NCBI GenBank assembly: GCA_963552605.1
Contig: CAUVKI010000003.1
Span: 1-64,000 of the forward strand
Length of the DNA stretch: 64,000 bases
Source: CAUVKI01 sp963552605
GTDB taxonomy: Bacteria > Bacillota > Clostridia > Tissierellales > Peptoniphilaceae
Direction: 5' to 3'
Shown in pieces: positions 34,194 to 43,979 of the stretch (the stretch's first letter is position 1; each line of letters opens with the position of its first letter). Below the pieces are notes generated by a model. It saw nothing but the letters and a program-made list of their open reading frames with translations. It had not been told where the DNA came from and searched no databases. A program made the position numbers and the translations under genes.

Positions 34194-34489
34194 ATTTTGT
34201 CTAAAATCCGTGCAACGGTGTGTATGAATCGACTTTTCCATCGGCTGTAAGTCGAGCGGTCGGCGTAAGGGGGATATGCTTTGTTTTGGGTTATGTTTTC
34301 AATTACACCTTGGCGATATTCTTCGGGAATTTGTTCCAATGCGTAGGTAACGGCTCTCGCATCGCTAGTGTATTGGGAATCTATTTTTTCTTCCTTGAGT
34401 CTCTGTACATTCCTGATTGTCCATAATATCAGGTTATATACTTCTTTAGGCAGTGTGTATTTGCCCTTTTTCAAATGGTAGTCACTCAT
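34190..34489 (-). CDS. Late transcription regulator, RinA/ArpU-like
   Basis: 99 residues: LPKEVYNLILWTIRNVQRLKEEK, ALEQIPEEYRQGV, and a C-terminal HTH-like STYSRWKSRFIHTVARIL. Proteins of this pattern stand just before the terminase in clostridial phages and activate late genes. Family call from pattern memory. Confidence 0.6.
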   Translation of the reverse strand: MSDYHLKKGKYTLPKEVYNLILWTIRNVQRLKEEKIDSQYTSDARAVTYALEQIPEEYRQGVIENITQNKAYPPYADRSTYSRWKSRFIHTVARILDKI

Positions 34490-35006
34490 TTAAGTTCTCC
34501 TTTCTTAATTTCTCCTCTTTTTCTTCCAGCTTCTTCAACCACTTTACCCTCACAATTTTATCAATGTATTCTGCATTGTATTTGGGGTTAGATGATATAA
34601 CTGAAAAGGGTCTGCCAAGCTCCAGTTCCCTTATTTTTTCAGTTTCTTTCATTCGTGCAATCATATACTCAAAATTGCTTGGATAATATTTAAGTAAATA
34701 TGCAAAATTAAGATATGATGCTAAAGGGCAATACATACAGCCACACCTTTTTTGGGTTTCGTAGTAGTGATTGAAAAGCGGTTGAACTTTAGACCATTCT
34801 AAAATTTCATTCTCGGTTATGCCGTTTTCGACTAACGGGTAAACCTCGGTGCTTTCTCTCTTAGTAAATCTTTTTTCTTCGTCTGCACAATACCCTATAT
34901 AAAATACGGGGTGATGCCCTTCGGATTTTAAAAAGTCCTCTTTTACTCCTTTCTTTTTGTAAGCCGTTTTAGGGCTCGTTTTTTCTTTCAAGGTAAAATT
35001 ACACAA
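34482..35006 (-). pseudogene. 5'-truncated PAPS-reductase-like gene
   Basis: From HHPVFYIGYCADEEKRF to the end, about 150 residues match the C-terminal half of phage phosphoadenosine-phosphosulfate reductase-like proteins (YPLVENGITENEILEW, CGCMYCPLASYLNFAYLLKYYP). The N-terminal half, which should carry the SGGKDS nucleotide loop, is missing. In its place the frame runs into the 91-bp non-coding element at 34958-35048. No proper start codon follows the AAAGGAG. Probably an inactive fragment. Confidence 0.7.
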
Positions 35007-35048
35007 CTAAAGGAATGAAAATCTCTTAGCGTGGCTCGTGGGGATTTT
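34958..35048 (-). repeat. 91-bp element shared by both prophages, copy A
   Basis: Aligns without gaps to 60741-60831 with about 15 differences by hand. Includes ACGAGCCACGCTAAGAGA, GTAATTTTAC-type core and an AGCC/GGCT hairpin with different loops. In both phages it lies downstream of a replication ATPase/helicase gene, same orientation as transcription. Not coding. Confidence 0.75.
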
Positions 35049-35254
35049 TGACGGGTGTTTTCCGTTATATCATCTCCTTTAATCCCGCTTTTCAAAGGTT
35101 TTGGGGATTTTTATTCAAGGTTGTTGCAGATAAAAATTTCATCGGCAAGCCTTTATTTTTCAAGGATTTCAGGAATTTTTGTTCAAGATGGAACTTCTGT
35201 TTTTAAATCTTCTTAAACTCCTTTTTCAAAGGTTTCAGGGATTTTTGGTGGGTG
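35030..35254 (-). repeat. Degenerate ~65-bp tandem repeats
   Basis: Minus strand units start AAAAATCCC at about 35246, 35180 (ATTCC), 35114 and 35048. The first three continue with (T)GAAACCTTTGAAAA and can form a small CCTTT/AAAGG hairpin. The fourth leads into the shared 91-bp element. No gene in 35007-35261. Confidence 0.55.
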
Positions 35255-35261
35255 TTCCCCG

Positions 35262-36638
35262 TTATACTAACTCTTTTACTTTTTCAATCCTTGCTTTCAG
35301 ACTGTCAAGTAGTGATTGCTGTGCTGTGTCTTTATTATTTAGAGCGTCCAGTACATCTTCATCTCTTCCGCCGATGGTGATTAGGTGGTGGATAATGACT
35401 TTTTCCGTTTGACCTGAGCGATGGAGTCTCTTGTTAGCTTGCAGGTATAACTCCAAACTCCAGCACATCCCGAACCATATCACGTGATTCCCGCCTTTTT
35501 GTAAATTCAGCCCGTAAGCGGCGGAGGCGGGGTGTGCTAAAAGTATGTCTATTTCCCGATTGTTCCACGCTCGCTGGTCGTCTACCGTTTTTAATTCCCG
35601 TATTTTTAGAGTTTTCGGGAGTGCGGACAGAATGCGATTCTTGTCGTGTTGGTAGCTGTAGAATAACAGGGCGGGGCTTCCGTTTAGGCTCTCTATTGTT
35701 TCTAAGAGGGCTTCAATCTTGCAGTTGTGAATTTCGTGCATAATGTGATTCTCGTCATACACCGCACCGTTGCAGAGTTGTAATAGCTTATTAGATAAGG
35801 CTACCGCTGACGGTGCGGATATGGTTGTGTCGTTTTCTATCTCGAGAAGCATTTTTTTCTCCATCTCGATATAAGCTTTTTCCGCCTCGGCGTTGAGTTG
35901 AACGGGAATGTTGTGATAGATGATGTCAGGTAAAGTTAGATAATCTTCTGCGGACATTGATATACAGATGTCCGAAATTCGGCTTGTTATCATTTCTTCA
36001 GCTCCGCTCTTAAGTGTATAGCTTCGCAGTCCTGCGGCGTTTACTTGTTTGGAGTCCATCCATCTTGCCCGAAATTTCGTTATCGTGTTTTCCAATCTCT
36101 CTCCCTCATCCAGAAGATATAATTGTGACCATAAGTCCTCTCCCGAGTTGGGGCGAGGTGTTCCTGTCAGTCCCACTAATCGTTTAATTCTGGGGCGGAT
36201 ACTTTTTAAAGCTTTAAATCTCTTGGCTTTGTAGGATTTAAAGCTTGACATTTCATCGATTACGACCATATCAAAATCCCATTGATTACCCAGATATTCC
36301 ACAAGCCAAGGTATATTCTCCCGATTGATTACATAGATGTCGCCTCTACGGCTTAGGGCTTGTTTTCGTTGAAAGGCAGTGCCTAAGACTAAGTTAATCT
36401 TTAAGTGCTTTAGGTGTTCCCATTCGTCTCGCTCCGCTGTCCAAGTGCTTTCCGCTACTTTTTTCGGGGCGATTACCAGAACCTTATGGACTTGGAAGCG
36501 GTTGTATTTCAGCTCGTTTATTGCCGTTAGCGTGATTACCGTCTTCCCTAAGCCCATATCTAAGAACAGCCCTACGGCGGGGTCGTCTATAACTCGGTTG
36601 ATGCAGTATTGTTGGTATTCTCTCGGTTGCAGTTTCAT
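35262..36638 (-). CDS. SNF2/DEAD-type phage helicase
   Basis: 458 residues, superfamily 2: Walker A DMGLGKTVITL, DEMS (DEXH variant), LTGTPRPN, and the C-terminal helicase motifs FYSYQHDK, LLAHPASAAYGLNLQ and RLHRSGQ. Works with the VRR-NUC and polymerase genes in phage DNA replication or recombination. ATGA overlap with the upstream gene. Confidence 0.9.
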   Translation of the reverse strand: MKLQPREYQQYCINRVIDDPAVGLFLDMGLGKTVITLTAINELKYNRFQVHKVLVIAPKKVAESTWTAERDEWEHLKHLKINLVLGTAFQRKQALSRRGDIYVINRENIPWLVEYLGNQWDFDMVVIDEMSSFKSYKAKRFKALKSIRPRIKRLVGLTGTPRPNSGEDLWSQLYLLDEGERLENTITKFRARWMDSKQVNAAGLRSYTLKSGAEEMITSRISDICISMSAEDYLTLPDIIYHNIPVQLNAEAEKAYIEMEKKMLLEIENDTTISAPSAVALSNKLLQLCNGAVYDENHIMHEIHNCKIEALLETIESLNGSPALLFYSYQHDKNRILSALPKTLKIRELKTVDDQRAWNNREIDILLAHPASAAYGLNLQKGGNHVIWFGMCWSLELYLQANKRLHRSGQTEKVIIHHLITIGGRDEDVLDALNNKDTAQQSLLDSLKARIEKVKELV

Positions 36639-36913
36639 CTTGTCAACTCCTCTATCAGTTTGTCAACTTTTTCTTTGCTGTCTATGACGTAAACAGAGAA
36701 ACCCAACTCACACAGTTGCTTTATTTGCAGTAGTTGCAAGGGTCTCGGGGATTTCCCCGAGGTTTTCAGCTCTACAAAATATATTCTTCCTTTTGGGAGG
36801 CATATCATTCTGTCAGGCACTCCGCTGTTGCCAGGGCTTATGAATTTATAGGCTTTCCCGCTTAATTCTTCTACTCTTTCACGGAGGTATTTTTCTATTT
36901 CAGATTCTTTCAT
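36635..36913 (-). CDS. VRR-NUC domain nuclease
   Basis: 92 residues: KFISPGNSGVPDRMICLPKGRIYFVELKTSG is the PD-(D/E)XK core (D and ExK) of the VRR-NUC family. Structure-specific nuclease, often beside SNF2 helicases in phages. Confidence 0.9.
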   Translation of the reverse strand: MKESEIEKYLRERVEELSGKAYKFISPGNSGVPDRMICLPKGRIYFVELKTSGKSPRPLQLLQIKQLCELGFSVYVIDSKEKVDKLIEELTR

Positions 36914-37059
36914 TTTTTAACAAACTCCTTTCTTTAGCTTTATGCCACTAACATTCTCTTTTTTTCCTAACCTTTCTCCCCTCCTAGGGGGTTTAAGAGT
37001 ATAGGGGGGGCTGTATAGGGCTTTATTCCCCCTGTTTTATATATATTTATATATATTTA

Positions 37060-37290
37060 TATATAGTTTGTGGATATATATAAATATTATATAAATATAA
37101 TAATAGAATTAACTTTTTCAATTTCAGTTTAAATAAAATTAAACTAAAATTGAAAATTATTTAAATTTTTAACACCCACAAAGCTATCCACAAAGCCATA
37201 ACAATCCACTAAGTGTCGTTAATTTAAAGCGATATAAAACTTTAACAATTTTTTAATTACCGCTTTACTCGGTGTAAGTTTGTGGATATT
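37060..37290. other. Candidate replication origin of prophage 1
   Basis: This 400-bp gap (36914-37311) has no gene. TGTGGATAT occurs at 37069 and 37281, with CTATCCACA at 37184, each one base off the DnaA box. A very A/T-rich tract lies at 37030-37110, and an 18-bp inverted repeat with one mismatch (37115-37156) lies between them. It adjoins the VapE helicase gene. Confidence 0.5.
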
Positions 37291-37311
37291 TCGGTTTTTA
37301 TAGTCAAAAAT

Positions 37312-39747
37312 TTAAAAGTTGTTGTCCTGTGGTGTAAGTTGTCTTCGAAAACCCCTTTGATGTCCGAAGAAACTCCCAAATTGCATATCTTTCGGCGTTT
37401 CATCCCATCCTTTTATTTTGGCTAGTGCCTTATTGATACGGAGGGAGACTGATTTTCTAGGGGCGCCATATCCCCCCATAAGCTCGTACCATATTTCCAT
37501 TGCGCAGATGCGGTCTCTTGATTGCAGTTCTTCTGTTGTGGCGTGTCTGTTTCTCCAGAAAGCCCTGCGTCTTTCTATATCCCAATCTTTCCAATCCAAC
37601 GGTACTTTGGCTTCAAGAAAGGCTTCTATCTGTCCGATTAAAGGGTCTATTTCCAAGTGTGGTGCGCGTTCCTCTTCCGCTCCTTTTTCGAGCTTGTCAG
37701 GTAGGTACAACGGTTCTCCTTGTTTCCAACGCCACACGGCTTCAGCCCATAACTGTTGCACATAATGTTCAGTCAGGTCTGAAAATACGCTTTTGCGAAT
37801 TTCCGTTTCTCTTGCGTCTACCGCCCAGAAGCGTCTGTTTCCCGTGGGGTCTGTTAGATAGTTATGGTCGTTGGTTGTTCCGATGTTTATGTGTTGTCTC
37901 GGGTGGGTCTTGGTGTGTTTGGCATAGGGGGCACGATATCGGTCTTCCTGTTGGGTAAGGTAGTTTTTAATTTGCCTAATGTCAGCCTTGGAAAAGGCTT
38001 CCATTTCCGCAAATTCACATATGAGCATTCCTTGTACCAGTTCCATCGAGGATTTATCTTGGAATGTCTTGATAGAGTCTGTAAACCAGCTCATCCCCAG
38101 TTTACGGCAGAAGGTGGATTTCCCTATGCCCTGCGCTCCGTAAATAACGGGCATATAGTCGAATTTTATCCCGGGGTTGAATACACGAGCTACTCCGCCG
38201 CAGAGGAATTTTCGGGCGATTGCTCTTCCATATTCGTTGTCTTTTATCCCGAAGAAGTCTATAAACATCGAGTCTAAACGCTCGATGCCATCCCACGCCA
38301 GTTGTTCAAATAAGGCTTTTACAGGGTTGTAGGAATGTTTTTGCACGTGGTTTAACAGTGCGTCCGATATGACTTCTTTTCCTCGGAATTTTAAAATCCC
38401 TTCTATATATAGTCTTAGTCCTGCATCGTCCTCATCTGCCCATTGGAAAGTTCCGATTTCGTTTTTTCGCTTTCCCCAAGGTAAAGGTGCAACTCCCTCT
38501 AACCTGTCTGAAAATGAGTTTATTCGCATACGCCCTTTCAGATTAGGGTCGTTTTCGAGCAGATACATTATGTTTAGACCTGTTTTTAAAGGTTTTCCGT
38601 TTCCGTCTACTTGAATACCCTCAACCCATTTTAGGCTGTCCTCGTCCTCGAGCGGGGATTCTTCCGCTGTGTTGATTTGGAATGCGTTTATAACTTTTTC
38701 AATGTTTTCGGTTTTCATAAGGGTCGCCACTTCGGGGATTTGCAACGCATATTCAAGCATCAGTTTAAAAGACGGAAGCTTATTTGATGGGGTGTCGGGC
38801 TTTGCTTCCGTGTCTTTCTCTCCGAATAGGTGGAGTCTTACGAGGTCGAAGCTGTTGCAGAGTTTTCCGCTTGCGGGGTCGGTGGCGTGGTGTGAGTATA
38901 TAAAGTTACCGTTTTCGTATATGACAGCTCCGCCCGTTGTGCTTCCTCCGCTGAATGTGTAGCGATTTTCCGCCACTTTTTCGTATCTTTCAGGGATTAG
39001 CTCGTCCATAGCTCGAAAGATGTCATAAGTGCGGCAGAAAGCACCCACGATGCCTTGTTTTGCTTCGGGGTCTCCTTGTTTCGTTATGTCGTGTCGGGTA
39101 ACTTCCGAAGTTCCTTGTAGCCTTACCCACGATGTTATGTCTTTCCAGTTTTCGTATAAGTTGAGGATTCCTTTTCCGTCTATGAATGCGGCGTCTTTAA
39201 ATTTGTAGATATATTCCGAATCCGAGCATATACTGGGGAAGTACATTAGCCTTGCAGGTTCGAATGTGGTGGGGTCGGTGTATTCGATTCCTACCATTTC
39301 GGCTATTTTTCGTGCTATAGGCTCGTATTCTTCTTGCGATACATCTTCTGCTAACGGAAATATTACTCTTAATCTCGGTCTTAAGGGCTCGTGTTTTCGG
39401 GTGCTGTAAATTGCATATCCGCATTGTAGGGCTTCGATTTTTTCAATTATGTTTTGTGTTCCGTTAGGGGGGATAGCGTCAAGGTCGAGTGTGATTATTG
39501 ACCGATAAGATACGGTTTGTGTTTTTCTACGCCCGTTGATTAGATAACCTCCTACATATCCGCCCACGTCTTTCATTTGGTCTTGCTTGTCTTTGGGGTA
39601 TCTTAGATACTCCGTTAGAGTTTCAGCCGACCTTTGCGGCATTTTAAGGCGCTCTATAAACTCCGACCATAATAATTCGGTGTTGTTCCAGAATAGTGTT
39701 TTTCGGGAAGCTCCCGTGGCGATGGTTATTTTTCTGTTGTGTTGCAT
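37312..39747 (-). CDS. VapE-family primase/helicase
   Basis: 811 residues. The C-terminal half is the virulence-associated E ATPase: VIYGAQGIGKSTF, LICEFAEMEAFSKADI, GTTNDHNYLTDPTGNRRFW. The N-terminal half (ITLDLDAIPP, YSTRKHEPLRPRLRVIFPL) is an archaeo-eukaryotic-type primase domain. A replication initiator/helicase adjacent to the candidate origin. Confidence 0.9.
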   Translation of the reverse strand: MQHNRKITIATGASRKTLFWNNTELLWSEFIERLKMPQRSAETLTEYLRYPKDKQDQMKDVGGYVGGYLINGRRKTQTVSYRSIITLDLDAIPPNGTQNIIEKIEALQCGYAIYSTRKHEPLRPRLRVIFPLAEDVSQEEYEPIARKIAEMVGIEYTDPTTFEPARLMYFPSICSDSEYIYKFKDAAFIDGKGILNLYENWKDITSWVRLQGTSEVTRHDITKQGDPEAKQGIVGAFCRTYDIFRAMDELIPERYEKVAENRYTFSGGSTTGGAVIYENGNFIYSHHATDPASGKLCNSFDLVRLHLFGEKDTEAKPDTPSNKLPSFKLMLEYALQIPEVATLMKTENIEKVINAFQINTAEESPLEDEDSLKWVEGIQVDGNGKPLKTGLNIMYLLENDPNLKGRMRINSFSDRLEGVAPLPWGKRKNEIGTFQWADEDDAGLRLYIEGILKFRGKEVISDALLNHVQKHSYNPVKALFEQLAWDGIERLDSMFIDFFGIKDNEYGRAIARKFLCGGVARVFNPGIKFDYMPVIYGAQGIGKSTFCRKLGMSWFTDSIKTFQDKSSMELVQGMLICEFAEMEAFSKADIRQIKNYLTQQEDRYRAPYAKHTKTHPRQHINIGTTNDHNYLTDPTGNRRFWAVDARETEIRKSVFSDLTEHYVQQLWAEAVWRWKQGEPLYLPDKLEKGAEEERAPHLEIDPLIGQIEAFLEAKVPLDWKDWDIERRRAFWRNRHATTEELQSRDRICAMEIWYELMGGYGAPRKSVSLRINKALAKIKGWDETPKDMQFGSFFGHQRGFRRQLTPQDNNF

Positions 39748-39756
39748 ATAATCACC

Positions 39757-41730
39757 TTAGTCTTTCTTGTAATATTCACTCTCGAACCCGTCAGCTCGGA
39801 GATTTAAACCCTCCGCCCACGGGATTGGAGCACTCATAATTTCACACATTGTTTTTAACGGTCGCCCGTTTTTCGGTTCTTCTACTACGACTTCATCGTG
39901 GATATGCATAACTATTTTGTAGTTATGAGCGATTAAAGCCTCCATTGCGTGCATAAGGCAGTCTCTTGCTATGGCTTGTACTACATTTTCAACCCATCTC
40001 CCTCCGTACATATCAAGTTGTCCCCAAGATTTTACTTTTTGCGTGTCCGCAATTCCCATATACGATACTGATTCCTTGCTGAAAGCGTTAATGGTTACAG
40101 AGGGGCGGTCGTAGTATAGTTTCCGTCCGCTAGGGAGTTGAATTGTCAGAAAATCTAAGTAATTTGACATTTCTCTTGCGAATATAACGCCGTGGTCGAG
40201 GTATACCGTTCGCCCGAGTTTTACCGCAGTCAAGGCGGCGGTTTCGTATTTATGCCACAGCTGAACAATGTTAGGGTTTGATGCTCTCCATCGGTCAACC
40301 AAGTCTTTCATTTTTTCTTCGGGGATTTCGCCTTTAGAGTCCATTCGTTTCATCGCCCCGACACTTCCCTGATATCCGCAGGCTAGTTGAGCTACTTTAC
40401 CTTGTGCCCTATATTTATAGTTTCTGTTTTCTTTTACGATTGTGTCGATGTCTACACCGAACATCATCGAGGCTGTTGCTTCGTATATTTTTCCGTGGGT
40501 TGCGAAGACGTCAAGTACCCATTGCTCTCCTGCCAACCAAGCGATTACACGGGCTTCAATTGACGAGTAGTCCGCAATTTGGAATATATAACCGTCTTGA
40601 GGAATAAATGCCGTTCGAATAAGTTGGGAGAGTGTGTCGGGAACATTCCCGAACATAAGTTTAAGAGCGTTTCGGTTACCTTCTTTCACCCATTTACGTG
40701 CGTCTGCAAGGGTGGGAAGGTAGTTTCTCGGGAGATTTTGTACTTGTACTAATCGCCCTGCGAATCGCCCTGTGTGTGCGCCGTAGAATTGAAATAGTCC
40801 TCGGACACGGTTGTCGTGTCCTTTGCTTTTGTGCATTGCTTCGTATTTTTTTAATGAGGTTTTTCCCATTTCCAGTCTTATATCTATCATTCGTTTTACT
40901 TCATTGTTTTCAGTCGTTAATTGAAGAGAGGATAGTTTTTCTTTGTCTATACTTTCTAATGTTTCGCCTGTTTCTTTTTCTATCCAGCTTTTTAATTGAG
41001 AGACGCTTTGAGGGTTTTTTAATCCCGTAATTTCTATGGCTTCCGATAGGAGTTCTTTTTGGACGTTTTCTCCTATCTCGATGGCTTTTTCTACCATTTG
41101 TGTATCTATCAGAACTCCCGTGTTGTTTATGTGTTGGTCTATCCACCAAGCGTATTGTTCCGTTAAGGGTACGGGAAAGGCGGATAAGCGTTTGTAAATT
41201 TCCATTTCGGCTATGACATCCTGTGCGTTGTATTCCTTAAACAGTTGCCATTTTTCCGCTTCGTGATGAGGGAGAGTTCGAGTTCTCATTCCGTTGCTTT
41301 TTTTTGGTTTTGTAGGCGTACAAAAAAGCCGTATCAGGGCTGAGCCTGTGGAGAGTTTCTTTTTATCTTCTTCAATTCCGAGAGCGTGTCCGATTTGTGC
41401 CAATCCTGCGGGATATCCCAGATATAGTCCGTGTACCATTGTGCATTGCCATTGTTTGCAGTCTGTAAACATTCCCGCAGTGTTTAGGCAAGCGATTTCA
41501 AAAGCGGCGTTGTAAGCGTGTTTTGTTATGTTCGGGTCGCAGAGGGCGTGAATGATTTCGGGCGGGATTTTTTCCCCTTCTGCGAGAGATATTACTTTTA
41601 CTTCCCCGAAGTCTATGGAGTAAGCGAATAGGAGTATTTCGAAAAAAGCGGACTGCGTATATTTATACAGTCCGCTTTTTTTGATATCGGCATCCGCAAA
41701 AGTTTCGATGTCGATAGATAGGTGTTTCAT
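39757..41730 (-). CDS. Family A DNA polymerase
   Basis: 657 residues. A 3'-5' exonuclease part at the start (LSIDIETFADADI) and a polymerase part with GLFQFYGAHTGRFAGRLVQVQNLPR, ADYSSIEARVIAWLAG (motif A), the RAQGKVAQLACGYQGS helix (motif B) and IVMHIHDEVV (motif C). Replicates phage DNA. Confidence 0.95.
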   Translation of the reverse strand: MKHLSIDIETFADADIKKSGLYKYTQSAFFEILLFAYSIDFGEVKVISLAEGEKIPPEIIHALCDPNITKHAYNAAFEIACLNTAGMFTDCKQWQCTMVHGLYLGYPAGLAQIGHALGIEEDKKKLSTGSALIRLFCTPTKPKKSNGMRTRTLPHHEAEKWQLFKEYNAQDVIAEMEIYKRLSAFPVPLTEQYAWWIDQHINNTGVLIDTQMVEKAIEIGENVQKELLSEAIEITGLKNPQSVSQLKSWIEKETGETLESIDKEKLSSLQLTTENNEVKRMIDIRLEMGKTSLKKYEAMHKSKGHDNRVRGLFQFYGAHTGRFAGRLVQVQNLPRNYLPTLADARKWVKEGNRNALKLMFGNVPDTLSQLIRTAFIPQDGYIFQIADYSSIEARVIAWLAGEQWVLDVFATHGKIYEATASMMFGVDIDTIVKENRNYKYRAQGKVAQLACGYQGSVGAMKRMDSKGEIPEEKMKDLVDRWRASNPNIVQLWHKYETAALTAVKLGRTVYLDHGVIFAREMSNYLDFLTIQLPSGRKLYYDRPSVTINAFSKESVSYMGIADTQKVKSWGQLDMYGGRWVENVVQAIARDCLMHAMEALIAHNYKIVMHIHDEVVVEEPKNGRPLKTMCEIMSAPIPWAEGLNLRADGFESEYYKKD

Positions 41731-41732
41731 TT

Positions 41733-42395
41733 TTACATTCCCGGAGATTGAACAATCGGTTGTCCTGTAATAGGGTTGATTTGAGGTGAAGGCGGAGTGT
41801 ACCCCGTAGGTGGTGTGTATCCTGTAGGCGGTTGAGTGGGGGCGGGAGTTTTAGCGGTGAATACTTCATTTGCGGGTTTTGCCGCTCCCCCAAGCGGCTC
41901 TCCGTCTCTTAGTTTTTGTACTGCGTTTAACCCACAGCCGATTCCTTTTTTCCCACCTGCGTTGTAGGCGAAAAAGTTAAGATATACGCTTGCATATATC
42001 CCGCTGTAAATTAAAGCTTGATTGATAACGGGATTTAGTTGAGCGTCAATAACTTGTGGAGGTCTGCTTTCATTTGCGGAAGCGGTGATAACCCAGTGTC
42101 CTTTGCATTCTTCCCCGTAAGGCATTCCATCCGAGGGTCTTGTACCGTCCCCATCGTGTAAGGGTGTCGGAATCATCGGGGGGCGGACTCCATTCCACTT
42201 TTTCGATACTCCGTCTACGGTTGCGGCTTCTATTGCAGACTGAATTCGTTGCATAGTTGCAATGTCCGTCTTAGGGATTAGGAGTGTAGCCGTAAATTTA
42301 GGGTCGCCGCCCGATAAAGGTGCTCTGGCGGTGAATAATGAGCAATAACTTAGTCTGACTTCCCCTGTCACAACTTCGCTAGATCTTAGATTCAT
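41733..42395 (-). CDS. DUF2815 protein (SSB-like)
   Basis: 220 residues: VRLSYCSLFTARAPLSGGDPKFTATLLIPK, GIYASVYLNFFAYN, and a proline-rich C-terminus (PPTGYTPPTGYTPPSP) like the tails of single-strand binding proteins. Conserved next to DUF2800 and PolA in Firmicutes phages. Confidence 0.85.
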   Translation of the reverse strand: MNLRSSEVVTGEVRLSYCSLFTARAPLSGGDPKFTATLLIPKTDIATMQRIQSAIEAATVDGVSKKWNGVRPPMIPTPLHDGDGTRPSDGMPYGEECKGHWVITASANESRPPQVIDAQLNPVINQALIYSGIYASVYLNFFAYNAGGKKGIGCGLNAVQKLRDGEPLGGAAKPANEVFTAKTPAPTQPPTGYTPPTGYTPPSPQINPITGQPIVQSPGM

Positions 42396-42398
42396 TTT

Positions 42399-43610
42399 TT
42401 AATCCTCCTGATTTTCTTCAAATATTTTTTTAATTGATATTGCAGGTCTTTTATCCGTGTTCGGTACTAAGGTAGGCTTTCCTTGCGGAAAGCTGATAAA
42501 GTTACCTGCAATGGATGCAAATTCTTTTTTCCCTAACATTTTTTCAATTTGTGCAAGTGTTAAGGGCTTGCGTTCGTATAGCATTTCTTCGGGAGTTCCT
42601 GCCGAGATGATTGCCGAGAATGCGGCGTCTGTGTCCGTAAATGCTCGAATTGCTCGACCCTCTACGGCTTTCCAACCCTCGATTTCCCGTCCTGTAAGGA
42701 TTTGTTCTAAAGCGTATTGCTTCATCTGTTCCGCCCATCTTGTAAGTTCATTAACTTTTCCTAACATCTCCCCGATTTCGGAATCCGATAGCAGAGCAGG
42801 ATTTTTTTGAGGCTTGTCAAATACTTTAACGATTTCTTCGGCTCTTGCTCGGCATTGTGCGCTTACTTTGCAGAAGCGACAGTGGTCTCCCGATTTGTAT
42901 TCTCCCTCTCCGTTAAAGGCTTTTTCGGCAATCGGTTTTATAGACTCCCCGAAAGCGAAAATATCTTCTGCGGTTGTTTCCCATTCATTTGAATAATCAA
43001 TTCGAGGTTGGAAGATGGCAAGAATTATTTTTTTTATAGGGAACAGTATTTGAAATTCGGTTAAAGCCCCAAGAGCGTATAGCATTAGTTGCGGGTTGTG
43101 CTTTGCGTCTTTCGGAACACCTTTTCCATATTTTAAGTCAATGATTCGCATTTCATCTTCGTGTATCATTATGGCGTCACAAGTTCCGAAACCGTCAGGG
43201 ACATAGAGATTGTAGTTTACTTGTTTTTCTAGCGCAATATATGGTTTTGACGGATAGCGTAAAGCACAATCTTTTAGGTATTGAAGATAGTCATCCGTGT
43301 ATCTGTCCATTTGGGTGAAGTTTTCAGGCTCTTGAGTTTGCTTTGATAAGGCTTTGTCTTTCAGCATTTCAAGTTTTTTTTGTATTTCGGCAACCTTTTT
43401 TGTATAGGTTTGGTGTCCTATTCCCTTGATAAAGTGCTTGTGCGCCTTGAGTTCCCCCAGTTCGTGTGCGAGTGTTCCCTCTTCGGCGTATACGGAGAAT
43501 TTTTCGGGTTCGTTTTCTTCAAGTCGGACAGAGGGCGGACAGTTTAACCACTTTTCCGCCCCTGATGCACTTAATACGGCGTGTGTGCGTTCTTTGTGGT
43601 TTCCCGTCAT
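42399..43610 (-). CDS. DUF2800 protein, RecB/Cas4-like nuclease
   Basis: 403 residues. LSASGAEKWLNCPPSVRLEE opens it, with GTCDAIMIHEDEMRIIDLKYGKG as the PD-(D/E)XK core and a late CRFCKVSAQC cysteine cluster, as in Cas4/AddB-type iron-sulfur nucleases. Likely part of phage recombination with DUF2815. Confidence 0.85.
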   Translation of the reverse strand: MTGNHKERTHAVLSASGAEKWLNCPPSVRLEENEPEKFSVYAEEGTLAHELGELKAHKHFIKGIGHQTYTKKVAEIQKKLEMLKDKALSKQTQEPENFTQMDRYTDDYLQYLKDCALRYPSKPYIALEKQVNYNLYVPDGFGTCDAIMIHEDEMRIIDLKYGKGVPKDAKHNPQLMLYALGALTEFQILFPIKKIILAIFQPRIDYSNEWETTAEDIFAFGESIKPIAEKAFNGEGEYKSGDHCRFCKVSAQCRARAEEIVKVFDKPQKNPALLSDSEIGEMLGKVNELTRWAEQMKQYALEQILTGREIEGWKAVEGRAIRAFTDTDAAFSAIISAGTPEEMLYERKPLTLAQIEKMLGKKEFASIAGNFISFPQGKPTLVPNTDKRPAISIKKIFEENQED

Positions 43611-43975
43611 ATCCTCGCACCTAAAGCTCTAAGCCCATCCGCAAAAGCGGGGTAGAATTGTGGATTAAGGCTTGTTAAAGCAGGTACGCCGAATTGAGCC
43701 AGTAAGGCTTGGAGTTCTTGTGTTTTTCCTGCGTCCATTAACTCCGCTCCCGCAATAGATAGTTGTTGTGCTGTGTATACAGGTGCTTGCGTGGGTATCG
43801 GAGCAGGAGCAGGAGCAGGAGACGTAGACTCAAGAGGTTCTTCTTTCTTCTTGGCATTGGTGCTTTTCTTTTCTGAGGTCTTTTTTGATGTTTGACCTTG
43901 TAAGGTTTCGATGAGATTTTTCAGCACCTCCGCTGTGTCCTCGGTTAGAGCGATGTTCACTTTAATTTCCAACAT
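43607..43975 (-). CDS. Small phage protein with low-complexity linker
   Basis: 122 residues: a short N-terminal part, a Lys/Ser/Pro-Ala linker (STSPAPAPAPIPTQAP) and a C-terminal ISIAGAELMDAGKTQELQALLAQFGV-like helical domain that many clostridial phages carry in the recombination module. Function unknown. Confidence 0.65.
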   Translation of the reverse strand: MLEIKVNIALTEDTAEVLKNLIETLQGQTSKKTSEKKSTNAKKKEEPLESTSPAPAPAPIPTQAPVYTAQQLSIAGAELMDAGKTQELQALLAQFGVPALTSLNPQFYPAFADGLRALGARI

Positions 43976-43979
43976 TTTT

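Noticed and set aside
35030..35254. CRISPR array
   Set aside because: Units are 64-68 bp apart but the repeats differ too much, there are only three or four, and no cas gene is present.
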